A stretch of DNA of 64,000 bases from an uncultured Bacteroidales bacterium (GTDB lineage Bacteria; Bacteroidota; Bacteroidia; Bacteroidales; UBA932): assembly GCA_945868745.1 (NCBI GenBank), contig CAMBMK010000003.1:1-64000 (forward strand), in the 5' to 3' direction. The stretch's first letter is position 1. Each line of letters begins with the position of its first letter. The notes beneath the pieces were generated by a model. That model was not told the origin of the DNA. It did not search any database and saw nothing but the letters and a program-made list of their open reading frames with translations. The position numbers and the translations under genes were made by a program. Shown here in pieces: positions 22,163 through 31,105 of the stretch.

Positions 22163-22786
22163 TTACGGACGTATAATCTCGATTTCGCCCTTCAGCCCGA
22201 CCTTGATGATCTGCGAAGCCTTTCCAGTGGATTCACGCTCGAGATACGGCTCCACGACATAGTCCACGGCATCCTTTATCTCCTGCGGGATTTCCGCAAA
22301 CGACTTGGGCGACGGTTCACCGGAAATATTGGCCGAAGTGGACACTATGGGCCTGCCGAGCTTGAACACAAGGTTGCGGCAAAACTCCATCATAGGCACC
22401 CTTATACCCACCGTACCATCTTCAGCCACAACATTATAGGCAAGAAAATGGCGGTCTGCCACCGGCTTTTCGCCCGCCTCCGGAGCCTTTCCGCAGATGG
22501 CACCGGGATAGATGATGGTCATAGGACTGTCATTGACTTCGACAAGGCTAACCGCCATATCCGGAATCTCCCTGACGAACCTGCCGACAGTGTCGAGGCT
22601 GTCCGAAAGCAGCACAAGGGACTTGGAGTCGCTGCGGCGCTTGATTTCATAGACACGGGCCACGGCCTCCGGATTGGTGGCATCGCATCCGATGCCCCAG
22701 ACGGTATCCGTCGGATAGAGTATCACACCCCCCTTGCGGAGCACAGCCAGAGTCTCCGCCATTATGGTATTGATATCCTTTCTCAT
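22163..22786 (-). CDS. L-threonylcarbamoyladenylate synthase (YrdC/Sua5 family)
   Basis: GGVILYPTDTVWGIGCDATNPEAVARVYEIKRR; PIVSTSANISGEPSP. Confidence 0.92.
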   Translation of the reverse strand: MRKDINTIMAETLAVLRKGGVILYPTDTVWGIGCDATNPEAVARVYEIKRRSDSKSLVLLSDSLDTVGRFVREIPDMAVSLVEVNDSPMTIIYPGAICGKAPEAGEKPVADRHFLAYNVVAEDGTVGIRVPMMEFCRNLVFKLGRPIVSTSANISGEPSPKSFAEIPQEIKDAVDYVVEPYLERESTGKASQIIKVGLKGEIEIIRP

Positions 22787-22871
22787 TGTGTATTCTCTAT
22801 TGTTTATTACTATTTCTCGCCATCCGTTTCCACGGGGAGAGGTTTAATTCAGCAACACACCCCGGAGGGCA

Positions 22872-23960
22872 TCATATCCGCAGGGTTGCCACAACCGGAT
22901 AATGGTCCGAGAAACGGTTGTGCACCACTTCGTGGCCCACCGGCTGCACACTTTCCGGGCAAAGGACATAGTCGATGCGCAGAAACGGCCTGAATGCATA
23001 ATAGGTGGCCCCGAAACCGTTTCCCGCCTCCCGGAACGAATCCCTGCGCCCCCGGCTGAGCCTGTAATATGTGTATGACAGCGGATTGTCGTTGAAATCG
23101 CCAGTCACCACAGCCTCAGTCGGACATTCCTCAATATGTTTCATCACTATGTCCACCTGTCCGGCACGGATCGGCACGGAGGATTTCATCTTGTTTTCAG
23201 TATATTTCACCGCTTCGCGGTAGTCTTCGCGGATACTTTTTGCAAGGTGTGGCACCGACAGGCTGTAGCTCTGGAAATGGCAGTTGTAGATGCGGAGGTT
23301 GCGCCCTCCGATGCTGCAGTCGCCATAAAGCGCGAGATTGGTGCTGTTGTCAAACTCTATCTTGCCCTTGCCCTTGAAAGGGAAACGGCTCAGGATAATG
23401 TTGCCCACCCGTCCGCTGCGCAGCGTATAGACATAGTAGTCAAGGTAATAACCTTTGAATCTCTTTGCAAACCACTTCTTTATGTCGGTGACATTGTCGA
23501 GGTGGAACTCCTGGAGGCAGATTATGTCGGCATCCGTTGAATTGAGGAAATCCACAATGCTGTCTGCCGAGGCCTGGGGAGTCATGTCTGAGGCCCCGCA
23601 ACGGAAACGTCCCACGTTGTAGGAGACGATCTTCACGTCAGTTGCATCCCCGGCAGGCTCCTCCCGTTCACCGGAAGGATGGTACTGGAAATAAAGACCG
23701 GCAAAAAGAGCTGCAGGGAGCAGGGCCACAGCGGGGATGAGAACGGCCCGCGACTTTCTGTAAATGGCCCATACGAGAAGGAAAAGGTTGAGAAGGGCGG
23801 CAGGGACAAACAGCAGTCCGAAAACGGTCATCCACCACACTTTGGCGGGATTGACAATGACCGAAAGGTAACTGAGTCCGAGCAGGGCTGCCGCTATGAG
23901 CATCAGCGTCCTGCTTGTGATTCCGAACAGAATCCCTCCCTTTTTCCTCCTGCGGGCCAT
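22872..23960 (-). CDS. Endonuclease/exonuclease/phosphatase family membrane protein
   Basis: N-terminal TM helices, then VKIVSYNVGRF, ICLQEFH, VVTGDFNDNPLS, NRFSDHYPVVATL. Confidence 0.87.
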   Translation of the reverse strand: MARRRKKGGILFGITSRTLMLIAAALLGLSYLSVIVNPAKVWWMTVFGLLFVPAALLNLFLLVWAIYRKSRAVLIPAVALLPAALFAGLYFQYHPSGEREEPAGDATDVKIVSYNVGRFRCGASDMTPQASADSIVDFLNSTDADIICLQEFHLDNVTDIKKWFAKRFKGYYLDYYVYTLRSGRVGNIILSRFPFKGKGKIEFDNSTNLALYGDCSIGGRNLRIYNCHFQSYSLSVPHLAKSIREDYREAVKYTENKMKSSVPIRAGQVDIVMKHIEECPTEAVVTGDFNDNPLSYTYYRLSRGRRDSFREAGNGFGATYYAFRPFLRIDYVLCPESVQPVGHEVVHNRFSDHYPVVATLRI

Positions 23961-23963
23961 AGG

Positions 23964-24650
23964 CTATATCCACTCGTTGTAGTGGTAGATGCGCCCTGTC
24001 CTGCGCCACCACCTCAGCAGCAGCCATCCGAAGAGCATGCCGCCCAGATGGGCGAAATGGGCCACTCCGTCAGCCATTCCGAACACGCCTGTCACAAGCT
24101 CAATGCCTGCGAAAATCAGAACGAACACTTTGGCTTTCAGCGTGATGGGCGGGAATATGAGAGTAAGCGGGGTGTCAGGATAGAGCATTGCGAAGCCGAG
24201 GAGCACTCCGTAGATTGCACCGGAGGCGCCCACGGTCGGAGTCCGCATGACAGCCCAATAGGCAGGGGCATTTACGGCCGAAAGGTAATGCTGGACCTGG
24301 AGCCACTGCACGCCCATGTGGAGGGCCACTGCCCCGAGTCCGGTGATGAAGTAGAATGTCAGGAATTTCTTCGAACCCATTGCCCTCTCCACTACGGTAC
24401 CGAACATAAGGAGCGTGTACATATTGAAGAATATGTGCCAGAATCCCCCGTGCATAAACATATGGGTAACCGGTTGCCACGGCCTGAAAAGGGACGAGGA
24501 CGGGTAGAACATTGCAAATGTCCTTATCATGAAGTCCTCGTTGATCAGGGTGGCAACGAAGACAAGAAGGTTTATCAATACAAGGTTTTTCGTGACCGGA
24601 GGAATGTTGGACATGAAGCCTCCGCTGTTTGCATTATTGTAGTAACTCAT
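23964..24650 (-). CDS. Rhomboid family intramembrane serine protease
   Basis: MFMHGGFWHIFFNMYTL, VGASGAIYGVLLGFAML (GASG), HFAHLGGMLFG. Confidence 0.93.
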   Translation of the reverse strand: MSYYNNANSGGFMSNIPPVTKNLVLINLLVFVATLINEDFMIRTFAMFYPSSSLFRPWQPVTHMFMHGGFWHIFFNMYTLLMFGTVVERAMGSKKFLTFYFITGLGAVALHMGVQWLQVQHYLSAVNAPAYWAVMRTPTVGASGAIYGVLLGFAMLYPDTPLTLIFPPITLKAKVFVLIFAGIELVTGVFGMADGVAHFAHLGGMLFGWLLLRWWRRTGRIYHYNEWI

Positions 24651-26641
24651 CAGAATTTCTTTTCGATTTCGTCTGTTGAAAGTATGGACATTATCCTGTG
24701 CCCCCTGGTCGTGTATTCAGGATTGTCGCAGGAAAATACCTGGTCTATAAGTCTTTGGGCCTGGACAGGAGATGTTATCCTTTCACCTCTCACCGCCCCG
24801 GCAGAGGCAAGTTTTTCGGCTATGGTGCTTTCCATCATTCCTTTGACCAGCTCCGGGCTGTCCTCGAGGATGCGGAGCAGGTCGGCCATCAGCGCCTCGA
24901 CAGCCGGACGTTCGCACGAAAATCCTTCGGGGACTCCGCCCACGACAATGGTGTCGGTGCCGAACGGTGTGATGTCGAAACCGAGGGACTGCAGGAGGCC
25001 GGAGTGCTCGTCAAAGACGAGGCGGTTTTCCGTGCCCACGGTGACCTGGACCGGGAAAAGGGCGGTCTGGCAGACACGGTCATTGGCCTGTACAGCTTTC
25101 AGGAAGCGCTCGTAGAGAATGCGTTCGCGGGCACGGGCTATGTGCACAAGGAGGAGGCCTGACTTGGCGCGGGTGACGATGAACCTGCCGTCAAGGACTA
25201 TGGCCGAAGCGGTAGGCACATTCATCCCGTCGAAAAGCTGGCCGCAGTCTCCCGTCCTGCCGGAATATGTACCCGTGCGGTAGTCAGCCCCCTGCGGGAA
25301 GCTGCCGCCTTCGCTTTGGGAAGCCTGCGGGAAACCGGACGGTGTCCCTGCATATGGCCCGGCCGGGGTATATTGCTGTCCGCCGAAGGATGCCGGAGGG
25401 AAGCCGTCAGTGCCCGGAGACGCAAATCCATTGGCAACACCTTCGCAATCAGGCGATTGGAAACTACCGGAGCCATCCGACCCGGCATTCTCTCCGGAGA
25501 ACGGGTCGTGTATGCCGCCGGTCTGGGCAAACGGGTCGTAGAGCGGGTCCACTGCCGGGTCCGGCGTCCCTATTTCGCCCCTGAAGCTCTCGAAATTCTT
25601 GCCGAGCACCGGCATTTCGGGCACTCCGGATGTGTCAAAATCCATCGCAGAGCCGAAGGAGTTGCGCCCGAGTGCCTCGTGCACAGAGGCATACAGTACC
25701 TGGAAGATTACGGAGTCGTTCTCGAATTTCACTTCAGTCTTGGTTGGAGAGATGTTGACATCCACCGATTCCGGAGGGCATTCGAGGAACAGGAAGTAGG
25801 ATGGAACCGTGCCCGGGGCGACAAGGTTTTCATATGCCTTCATCACGGCCTTGTGGAAATATGCGCTGCGGAAAAATCTGCCGTTCACAAAGAAAAACTG
25901 CTTTCCGGCAGTCTTGGTGCTTAGGTCCGGGCGCCCGAGAAATCCGCTGATGCGTGCGACAGAGGTCTGTGTGTCCATACTCACAACCTTATCGACGGCG
26001 GATGCTCCGAGCAGGTCCTGGATCCTGTATTTCAGCATTTTGGCACTATGGAGCACGAAGATTTCCCTGTCGTTGTGGGTAAGGGTGAAGCTGACCTGCG
26101 GGCGTGTGATGCTGACGCGGGTAAATTCATCGACGATGTGTTTGAATTCGACGTTGTCGGATTTGAGGAATTTGCGGCGTGCAGGGACGTTGTAGAACAG
26201 GTCGCGGACGGCGATGTTGGTCCCCTTCGGGCAGGCGGCTGAGGTGCGTCCGGCTATCTGTGACGCCGCCATTTCCACCACGGTGCCGACCTCGTCCTCC
26301 CCGCGGCGGGTCTTGAGTGTCACCTGTGCCACTGCAGCAATCGACGCGAGGGCTTCGCCGCGGAATCCGAAGGTCATTATCTCGGAAAGGTCTTCCGCCG
26401 TGGCGATTTTGGAGGTGGCGTGGCGCTCGAAGCAGAGTTCCGCCTCGTCGGGGCTCATCCCGCAACCGTTGTCGATGACCTGGATAAGGGTGCGCCCGCT
26501 GTCGCGTATGACTACTGACACCTGTGTCGCTCCGGCATCCACTGCGTTCTCCATCAGTTCTTTGACCACGGAGGCAGGACGCTGGACGACTTCGCCGGCG
26601 GCAATGAGGTTGGCTATGTTGCCCGGTAGGACACGGATCAT
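24650..26641 (-). CDS. mutL: DNA mismatch repair protein MutL
   Basis: MIRVLPGNIANLIAAGEVVQRPASVVKELMENAVDAGAT; DNGCGM; GFRGEALASI. Confidence 0.97.
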   Translation of the reverse strand: MIRVLPGNIANLIAAGEVVQRPASVVKELMENAVDAGATQVSVVIRDSGRTLIQVIDNGCGMSPDEAELCFERHATSKIATAEDLSEIMTFGFRGEALASIAAVAQVTLKTRRGEDEVGTVVEMAASQIAGRTSAACPKGTNIAVRDLFYNVPARRKFLKSDNVEFKHIVDEFTRVSITRPQVSFTLTHNDREIFVLHSAKMLKYRIQDLLGASAVDKVVSMDTQTSVARISGFLGRPDLSTKTAGKQFFFVNGRFFRSAYFHKAVMKAYENLVAPGTVPSYFLFLECPPESVDVNISPTKTEVKFENDSVIFQVLYASVHEALGRNSFGSAMDFDTSGVPEMPVLGKNFESFRGEIGTPDPAVDPLYDPFAQTGGIHDPFSGENAGSDGSGSFQSPDCEGVANGFASPGTDGFPPASFGGQQYTPAGPYAGTPSGFPQASQSEGGSFPQGADYRTGTYSGRTGDCGQLFDGMNVPTASAIVLDGRFIVTRAKSGLLLVHIARARERILYERFLKAVQANDRVCQTALFPVQVTVGTENRLVFDEHSGLLQSLGFDITPFGTDTIVVGGVPEGFSCERPAVEALMADLLRILEDSPELVKGMMESTIAEKLASAGAVRGERITSPVQAQRLIDQVFSCDNPEYTTRGHRIMSILSTDEIEKKF

Positions 26642-26642
26642 G

Positions 26643-26948
26643 CTACAGCAGGGAGTAGAATTTCACTATGTAGATAAGTACCACCACGATAAGCGCAAGG
26701 CCGATGAGACCTATGATGGTCTGGGCACGCGAACTCCCGCGGCGGCGGGCATAGTTGCCGTCACGGAATGCACCGTGGATATATGAGCCCGGCACATAGG
26801 TGTCGTTGCCGTTTTCATTCTTTTTGTCCATGGAGCCGTCCACTTTGCCGAACATGCGGCGGCGTTCCTCCTTTTCGGGGTCATAGTATCTTGGTTTGTA
26901 GTTGAAAACCCTGTGTTCCTGGTCTCCGAACCATCCGAAAGTTGCCAT
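26643..26948 (-). CDS. Conserved hypothetical protein with C-terminal TM helix
   Basis: MATFGWFGDQEHRVFNYKPRYYDPEKEERRRMFGK...IIGLIGLALIVVVLIYIVKFYSLL, immediately upstream of mutL. Confidence 0.75.
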   Translation of the reverse strand: MATFGWFGDQEHRVFNYKPRYYDPEKEERRRMFGKVDGSMDKKNENGNDTYVPGSYIHGAFRDGNYARRRGSSRAQTIIGLIGLALIVVVLIYIVKFYSLL

Positions 26949-26978
26949 ATCTTTTGCTTTATTGGTGTTGGTATCAAA

Positions 26979-26986
26979 CAAAGATA
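26979..26986 (-). promoter_or_regulatory. -7 element TATCTTTG upstream of the 26948 gene / mutL operon
   Basis: CAAAGATA on + strand. Confidence 0.4.
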
Positions 26987-27234
26987 GCATTTTTTTGCTT
27001 TATGAATATGAAAAAGATTGACCTGCATCAGATTTGATCCGGTTTTCCGGTGCAGGTTTTTCTACCGGAAATGAGCCGGCTGCAATCCGGGGGTTGTCCG
27101 GTTGGTGTCGAAAAAAACACGCAAGCAGCTGAATAATTTGTCGATATGGATTATTTGAGGTAATTTTGAGAATGTCTTTTCCGGCTTTCCGGGAAGGGCT
27201 TACAGGATATTACGTTGGATGAAACGACAATAAG

Positions 27235-27750
27235 ATGGATACAATGGAAAACAGGTGCCCGTTCAGGGTGGGCAACGGATATGACGTCCACGCCATGGCC
27301 GGAGGGATTCCGATGTGGCTCGGAGGGGTCAGGATTGATGATGCCCCGGTGGGATTCGTGGCCCATTCGGACGGGGATGTTGCCATACACGCACTTTGCG
27401 ATGCGATTCTGGGGGCGCTGGCTCTCGGGGACATCGGACATTTCTTCCCGGACACTTCCGACGAGTGGAAGGGTGTGGACAGCAAGCTGCTGCTGAAGAA
27501 AGTGGTGGAAATGGCCGCCGCTAAGGGCTGGAAGGTGGGCAACGCCGATGTGACGATTGCCCTGCAGAGGCCCAAGATTGCCTCCTATGTGCCGGCGATG
27601 CGGCAGGCGCTTGCATCGTGCATGGAGGTGGCGGAGGACTGCGTGTCGGTAAAGGCTACCACCACGGAGAAACTCGGTTTCGTGGGCCGGTGCGAGGGCT
27701 GCCAGGTGTGGGCCACGGTATGCCTTTGGGCCTGTGGCCCAAAGGCATAG
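27235..27750 (+). CDS. ispF: 2-C-methyl-D-erythritol 2,4-cyclodiphosphate synthase
   Basis: FRVGNGYDVHAMAGG, GFVAHSDGDVAIHALCDAILGALALGDIGHFFPDTS, TTEKLGFVGR. Confidence 0.94.
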   Translation: MDTMENRCPFRVGNGYDVHAMAGGIPMWLGGVRIDDAPVGFVAHSDGDVAIHALCDAILGALALGDIGHFFPDTSDEWKGVDSKLLLKKVVEMAAAKGWKVGNADVTIALQRPKIASYVPAMRQALASCMEVAEDCVSVKATTTEKLGFVGRCEGCQVWATVCLWACGPKA

Positions 27751-27777
27751 GCATATGCAGGCTGATGCCTGCATATA
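27719..27777. terminator. Tandem perfect hairpins at the ispF stop codon
   Basis: TATGCCTTTGGGCC-TGT-GGCCCAAAGGCATA (27719-27749) then TATGCAGGC-TGAT-GCCTGCATA, followed by ACCCTTTT. Confidence 0.6.
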
Positions 27778-27780
27778 CCC

Positions 27781-28131
27781 TTTTCAACCCCCAGTCGCTT
27801 ACAGCGCAACGGCCACAGCGAGGAGAGCCCTTGGGCCGAGCTCCCCGCAGCTGTGGCCGTAGCAGCCGCAGGTCATATTCCGGCTGCGGTGCCAGTACGC
27901 ATCTTATCGTCAATACCACCTCCCGTGAAATTCACCTGGCACGGGCAGACCCTCCACAGGTACCTGTGGGGCACTATCCCGTTCCCGGTGGAGACAAATT
28001 GCCCTCACCGGGAACGCCAACCCCCATTCTGCACCATTGTAGGGCATATCCCCGTGCCAGGTGAATTTCACGAGGATAAGTGCGGCGCGTGACCGCGCCC
28101 AGTCTGATGTGGGATACCTTCTACCAATAAT
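27781..28131. repeat. Hairpin-rich interspersed repeat, copy 2 (module order T-A-B)
   Basis: Near-identical to 16657-16948 (block A) and 16574-16622 (block B); perfect 22-bp inverted stem 27924-27945 / 28051-28072. Confidence 0.85.
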
Positions 28132-28213
28132 CTCACGGATATTCAGGTGCAGAGCCTGGGGCAGCGGCCAGGCCTTGTACAGGGAATGGCAGGAGCATTG
28201 CCCGGCAGAAGCC

Positions 28214-28660
28214 TTACAGATTGAGCATCGCCTTGCAAGCGGAGAGGATGTCACGGTAGGTGGCTTCGAAATCGCCTGTGTACCAAGGGTCTGCGACATC
28301 ACGGCTGCTTCCGGCAAATGACATCATCAGGCAGATTTTGTCCTGCGGATCGTCCGGGATGATACGCTTTATGAGCCGCAGGTTGGATGCATCCATACAG
28401 ATTATCCTGTCAAAGGCATCGTAGTCCGACGGACGGACCTGCCGCGCACATTTCCCGCGGTCAAAGGCGATTCCATGCCTTGTCAGACAGCTTTTTGCCG
28501 GAGGGTAAATGGGGTTACCCAGCTCTTCGGCCGACACTGCCGCGCTTTCGGCATAATACTCTCCCCCGAGCCCCCTTTCCCTGACAAGGGATTTGAAAAT
28601 GAATTCCGCCATCGGCGAACGGCAGATGTTGCCGTGGCATACGAACAATATCTTTTCCAT
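28214..28660 (-). CDS. Low molecular weight protein-tyrosine-phosphatase
   Basis: MEKILFVCHGNICRSPMAE (CX5R variant) and VADPWYTGDFEATY. Confidence 0.93.
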   Translation of the reverse strand: MEKILFVCHGNICRSPMAEFIFKSLVRERGLGGEYYAESAAVSAEELGNPIYPPAKSCLTRHGIAFDRGKCARQVRPSDYDAFDRIICMDASNLRLIKRIIPDDPQDKICLMMSFAGSSRDVADPWYTGDFEATYRDILSACKAMLNL

Positions 28661-28768
28661 ATCTGAATTTCAATTAATAAGCAGTTCCGGATTGTTTCCC
28701 GGTGTTATATATTACAAGCAGCTTCCGGGACAGCCTCAATTGCGGCAAATCGTGAGCGGTAAGAGCCG

Positions 28769-28795
28769 AAAAAAGGACCGGTTTGCACCGGTCCC
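28769..28795 (-). terminator. Intrinsic terminator of efp
   Basis: On - strand GGACCGG-TGCAAA-CCGGTCC followed by TTTTTT. Confidence 0.75.
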
Positions 28796-28821
28796 TGTTC
28801 AGCATTAATATGGGAAAAACC

Positions 28822-29388
28822 CTAAACGCGCTGGCCGTATGAGCGGTCCGAAGTGTTGATGGAAATCTTCTCGCCCTGGTTGATGAAGAGCGGAACCATC
28901 ACCTTTGCGCCGGTCTCGAGGGTAACCTCCTTGAGGGCACTTGTAGAAGCGGTGTTGCCTTTGACAGCAGGCTCTGCATAGGTCACCTCAAGCTCCACAT
29001 AGGTAGGAAGCTCGCAGGTAAGGCACCTCTCCTCAGGCTCGGTGACGAACATCATCTCCACATGCTGTCCCTCTTTCATAAGGTCTGAATTATCAACGAC
29101 ATCCTTTGGAAGATGGATCTGCTCGAAGGTCTCCTCGTGCATGAAGTTGAATCCCTCGTCGTCAGCATAGAGGAACTGGTAAGGACGCCTCTCGACATTG
29201 ATGGTCTCGATCTTTGCACCGGCGGTGAAAGTATTCTCAAGGATACGTCCGTTCTCAAGGTTGCGGAGCTTGGTCTTTACGAAAGCGGGACCCTTTCCCG
29301 GCTTTACATGCTGGAACCATACGATGCTGCAAGGTTTGCCGTTGTAATTGAGATAAAGTCCGTTTTTGAAATCAGCTGTTGTTGCCAT
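28822..29388 (-). CDS. efp: Elongation factor P
   Basis: MATTADFKNGLYLNYNGKPCSIVWFQHVKPGKGPAFVKTKLRNLENGRILE. Confidence 0.96.
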   Translation of the reverse strand: MATTADFKNGLYLNYNGKPCSIVWFQHVKPGKGPAFVKTKLRNLENGRILENTFTAGAKIETINVERRPYQFLYADDEGFNFMHEETFEQIHLPKDVVDNSDLMKEGQHVEMMFVTEPEERCLTCELPTYVELEVTYAEPAVKGNTASTSALKEVTLETGAKVMVPLFINQGEKISINTSDRSYGQRV

Positions 29389-29427
29389 ATAACTAAATGA
29401 TTTATGATTTGTCAAGCAAATAGACTG

Positions 29428-29459
29428 CAAAATTACAGTTTTGTCCGGTAAGATGCAAA
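29428..29459 (-). promoter_or_regulatory. Promoter of efp (TTTG-N20-TAATTTTG)
   Basis: - strand: -33 TTTG (29456-29459), 20-nt spacer, -7 TAATTTTG (29428-29435). Confidence 0.65.
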
Positions 29460-29466
29460 GGAATCT

Positions 29467-30339
29467 TCAAAATTCCAGAATTTTCCGGGCCACTGCGTCC
29501 AGCAGCCATTTCGGAGTGCTCGTAGCGCCGCACACCCCCACGCTCTGACCGTCGGAGAACCACCCGGCGAGGACCTCGTCAGCAGATGTAACGCAATGTG
29601 TGCGCGGATTTTCCCTGAGGCACAGGTCGGAAAGCACCTTCCCGTTGGAGGACGACCTGCCTGTCACGAACACAATCACATCGTGGCTCCGGGCAAAGTC
29701 GGCAAGACGCTCGTGACGCGAGGCGACCTGACGGCAAATGGTGTCATGGCATACCACCGAAGCAACCCTTGAGCGGAGCAGGGCGCAGATCCCGTCATAC
29801 TCCTGAGGACTCTTGGTGGTCTGCGAAAATACCTCCACGGGTGCATCCGTGCGGATCCTTCCGTCAGCGATTGCCTCCTCGAGCATCTCCCTGTCCTGCA
29901 CGACCACAGCATCCCCTCCCACCTGGCCGATGAGACCGAGCACCTCCGCGTGGCCCACTTTCCCGAAAATCACCAGAGTACCGCCAGCAGCCTTCAGGGC
30001 CGGATATGCGTCACGGATCCTCTTCTGGAGCTGGAGCACAACCGGGCAGGTGCAGTCGGTAAGGCGGATGCCGTACCTTCGGGCCTCCCCGTATGTGGAC
30101 GGAGGCTCACCGTGGGCACGGATCAGCACGTCGGCGCCGGGATGGTCCTTCAATGAATCTATGTCTATGGCAACCAGTCCCTTGCCTTCGAGCCTGCGGA
30201 GCTCCTCCTCGTTGTGGACAATGGCCCCGAGCGAATACAGGGGCCCCTTTCCGCTGTCCAGGAAAGACTCCGCCCTGGAAATGGCACGGATGACTCCGCC
30301 GCAGAAGCCGGAACCGGGATCGACCTCTACCGTCAGCAT
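29467..30339 (-). CDS. ispH: 4-hydroxy-3-methylbut-2-enyl diphosphate reductase
   Basis: VEVDPGSGFCGGVIRAI, LGAIVHNEEE, RAHGEPP, DCTCPVV, ATSTPKWLLD. Confidence 0.93.
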   Translation of the reverse strand: MLTVEVDPGSGFCGGVIRAISRAESFLDSGKGPLYSLGAIVHNEEELRRLEGKGLVAIDIDSLKDHPGADVLIRAHGEPPSTYGEARRYGIRLTDCTCPVVLQLQKRIRDAYPALKAAGGTLVIFGKVGHAEVLGLIGQVGGDAVVVQDREMLEEAIADGRIRTDAPVEVFSQTTKSPQEYDGICALLRSRVASVVCHDTICRQVASRHERLADFARSHDVIVFVTGRSSSNGKVLSDLCLRENPRTHCVTSADEVLAGWFSDGQSVGVCGATSTPKWLLDAVARKILEF

Positions 30340-31031
30340 AGTATGCCGAATTTACCCTGGACAAGACCCCTGAACCAAACCGTCTCCTCGTGAAGGGTCA
30401 TATCGGAATTGTCCAACACATATGCATCCGGAGCCTGCCGGAGCGGGTTGGTCTCACGGTGGGAATCGATGTAGTCGCGTTCGCGCAGATTTTTCAGCAC
30501 ATCCTCCATCGTAGGGTTTTCCCCCTTTGCGACCATCTCGTCGTAGCGCCTTCCGGCACGCACATTTTCGTCGGCCACCATAAAGATTTTGAGCTGGGCA
30601 TCAGGGAAAACGGCTGTGCCGATATCGCGCCCGTCCATTATCACGCGTCCGCGGCGTCCGTACTCGTGCAGCCTGCCGTCCACCCATTCGCGGACACGGG
30701 CAAGCACGGCAATAGGGCTCACCGAAGAAGAAACCTTCAGCGAGCGGATCTCCTTTTCAATGCACCGTTCACCCATATACAGGCCATCGGCGCGGAAATG
30801 CAGGTCTAGGTCGCCGAGCATCGGATAGAGGCGCTCCGTATCGATGCGGTCAGTCCCCTCTATGAGCCCCTGCTCCTGCGCAAACAGGGTCACACCCCTG
30901 TACAATGCCCCGGAATCGAGATACAGGAAACCGAACTCCTTGGCAACAAGTTTGGCGAAGGTGCTTTTTCCTGTCGCGGAGAAACCATCCACGGCAATGA
31001 TGATGTCTGGAAGATTAAGATGTGTTATCAT
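30333..31031 (-). CDS. cmk: Cytidylate kinase
   Basis: IIIAVDGFSATGKSTFAKLVAKEFGFLYLDSGALYR; VIMDGRDIGTAVFPDA; start at internal Met (31031). Confidence 0.94.
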   Translation of the reverse strand: MITHLNLPDIIIAVDGFSATGKSTFAKLVAKEFGFLYLDSGALYRGVTLFAQEQGLIEGTDRIDTERLYPMLGDLDLHFRADGLYMGERCIEKEIRSLKVSSSVSPIAVLARVREWVDGRLHEYGRRGRVIMDGRDIGTAVFPDAQLKIFMVADENVRAGRRYDEMVAKGENPTMEDVLKNLRERDYIDSHRETNPLRQAPDAYVLDNSDMTLHEETVWFRGLVQGKFGILC

Positions 31032-31105
31032 AAAGGCAAAAATAATAATATTTGCTAAATTTGCCATAGTCGGGAGTTGAAACCGGCATTGAAATTTTTG
31101 ATAGT

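Noticed and set aside
25200-25620. Gly/Ser/Pro-rich segment in mutL
   Set aside because: It corresponds to the normal variable linker between the MutL ATPase and C-terminal dimerisation domains.
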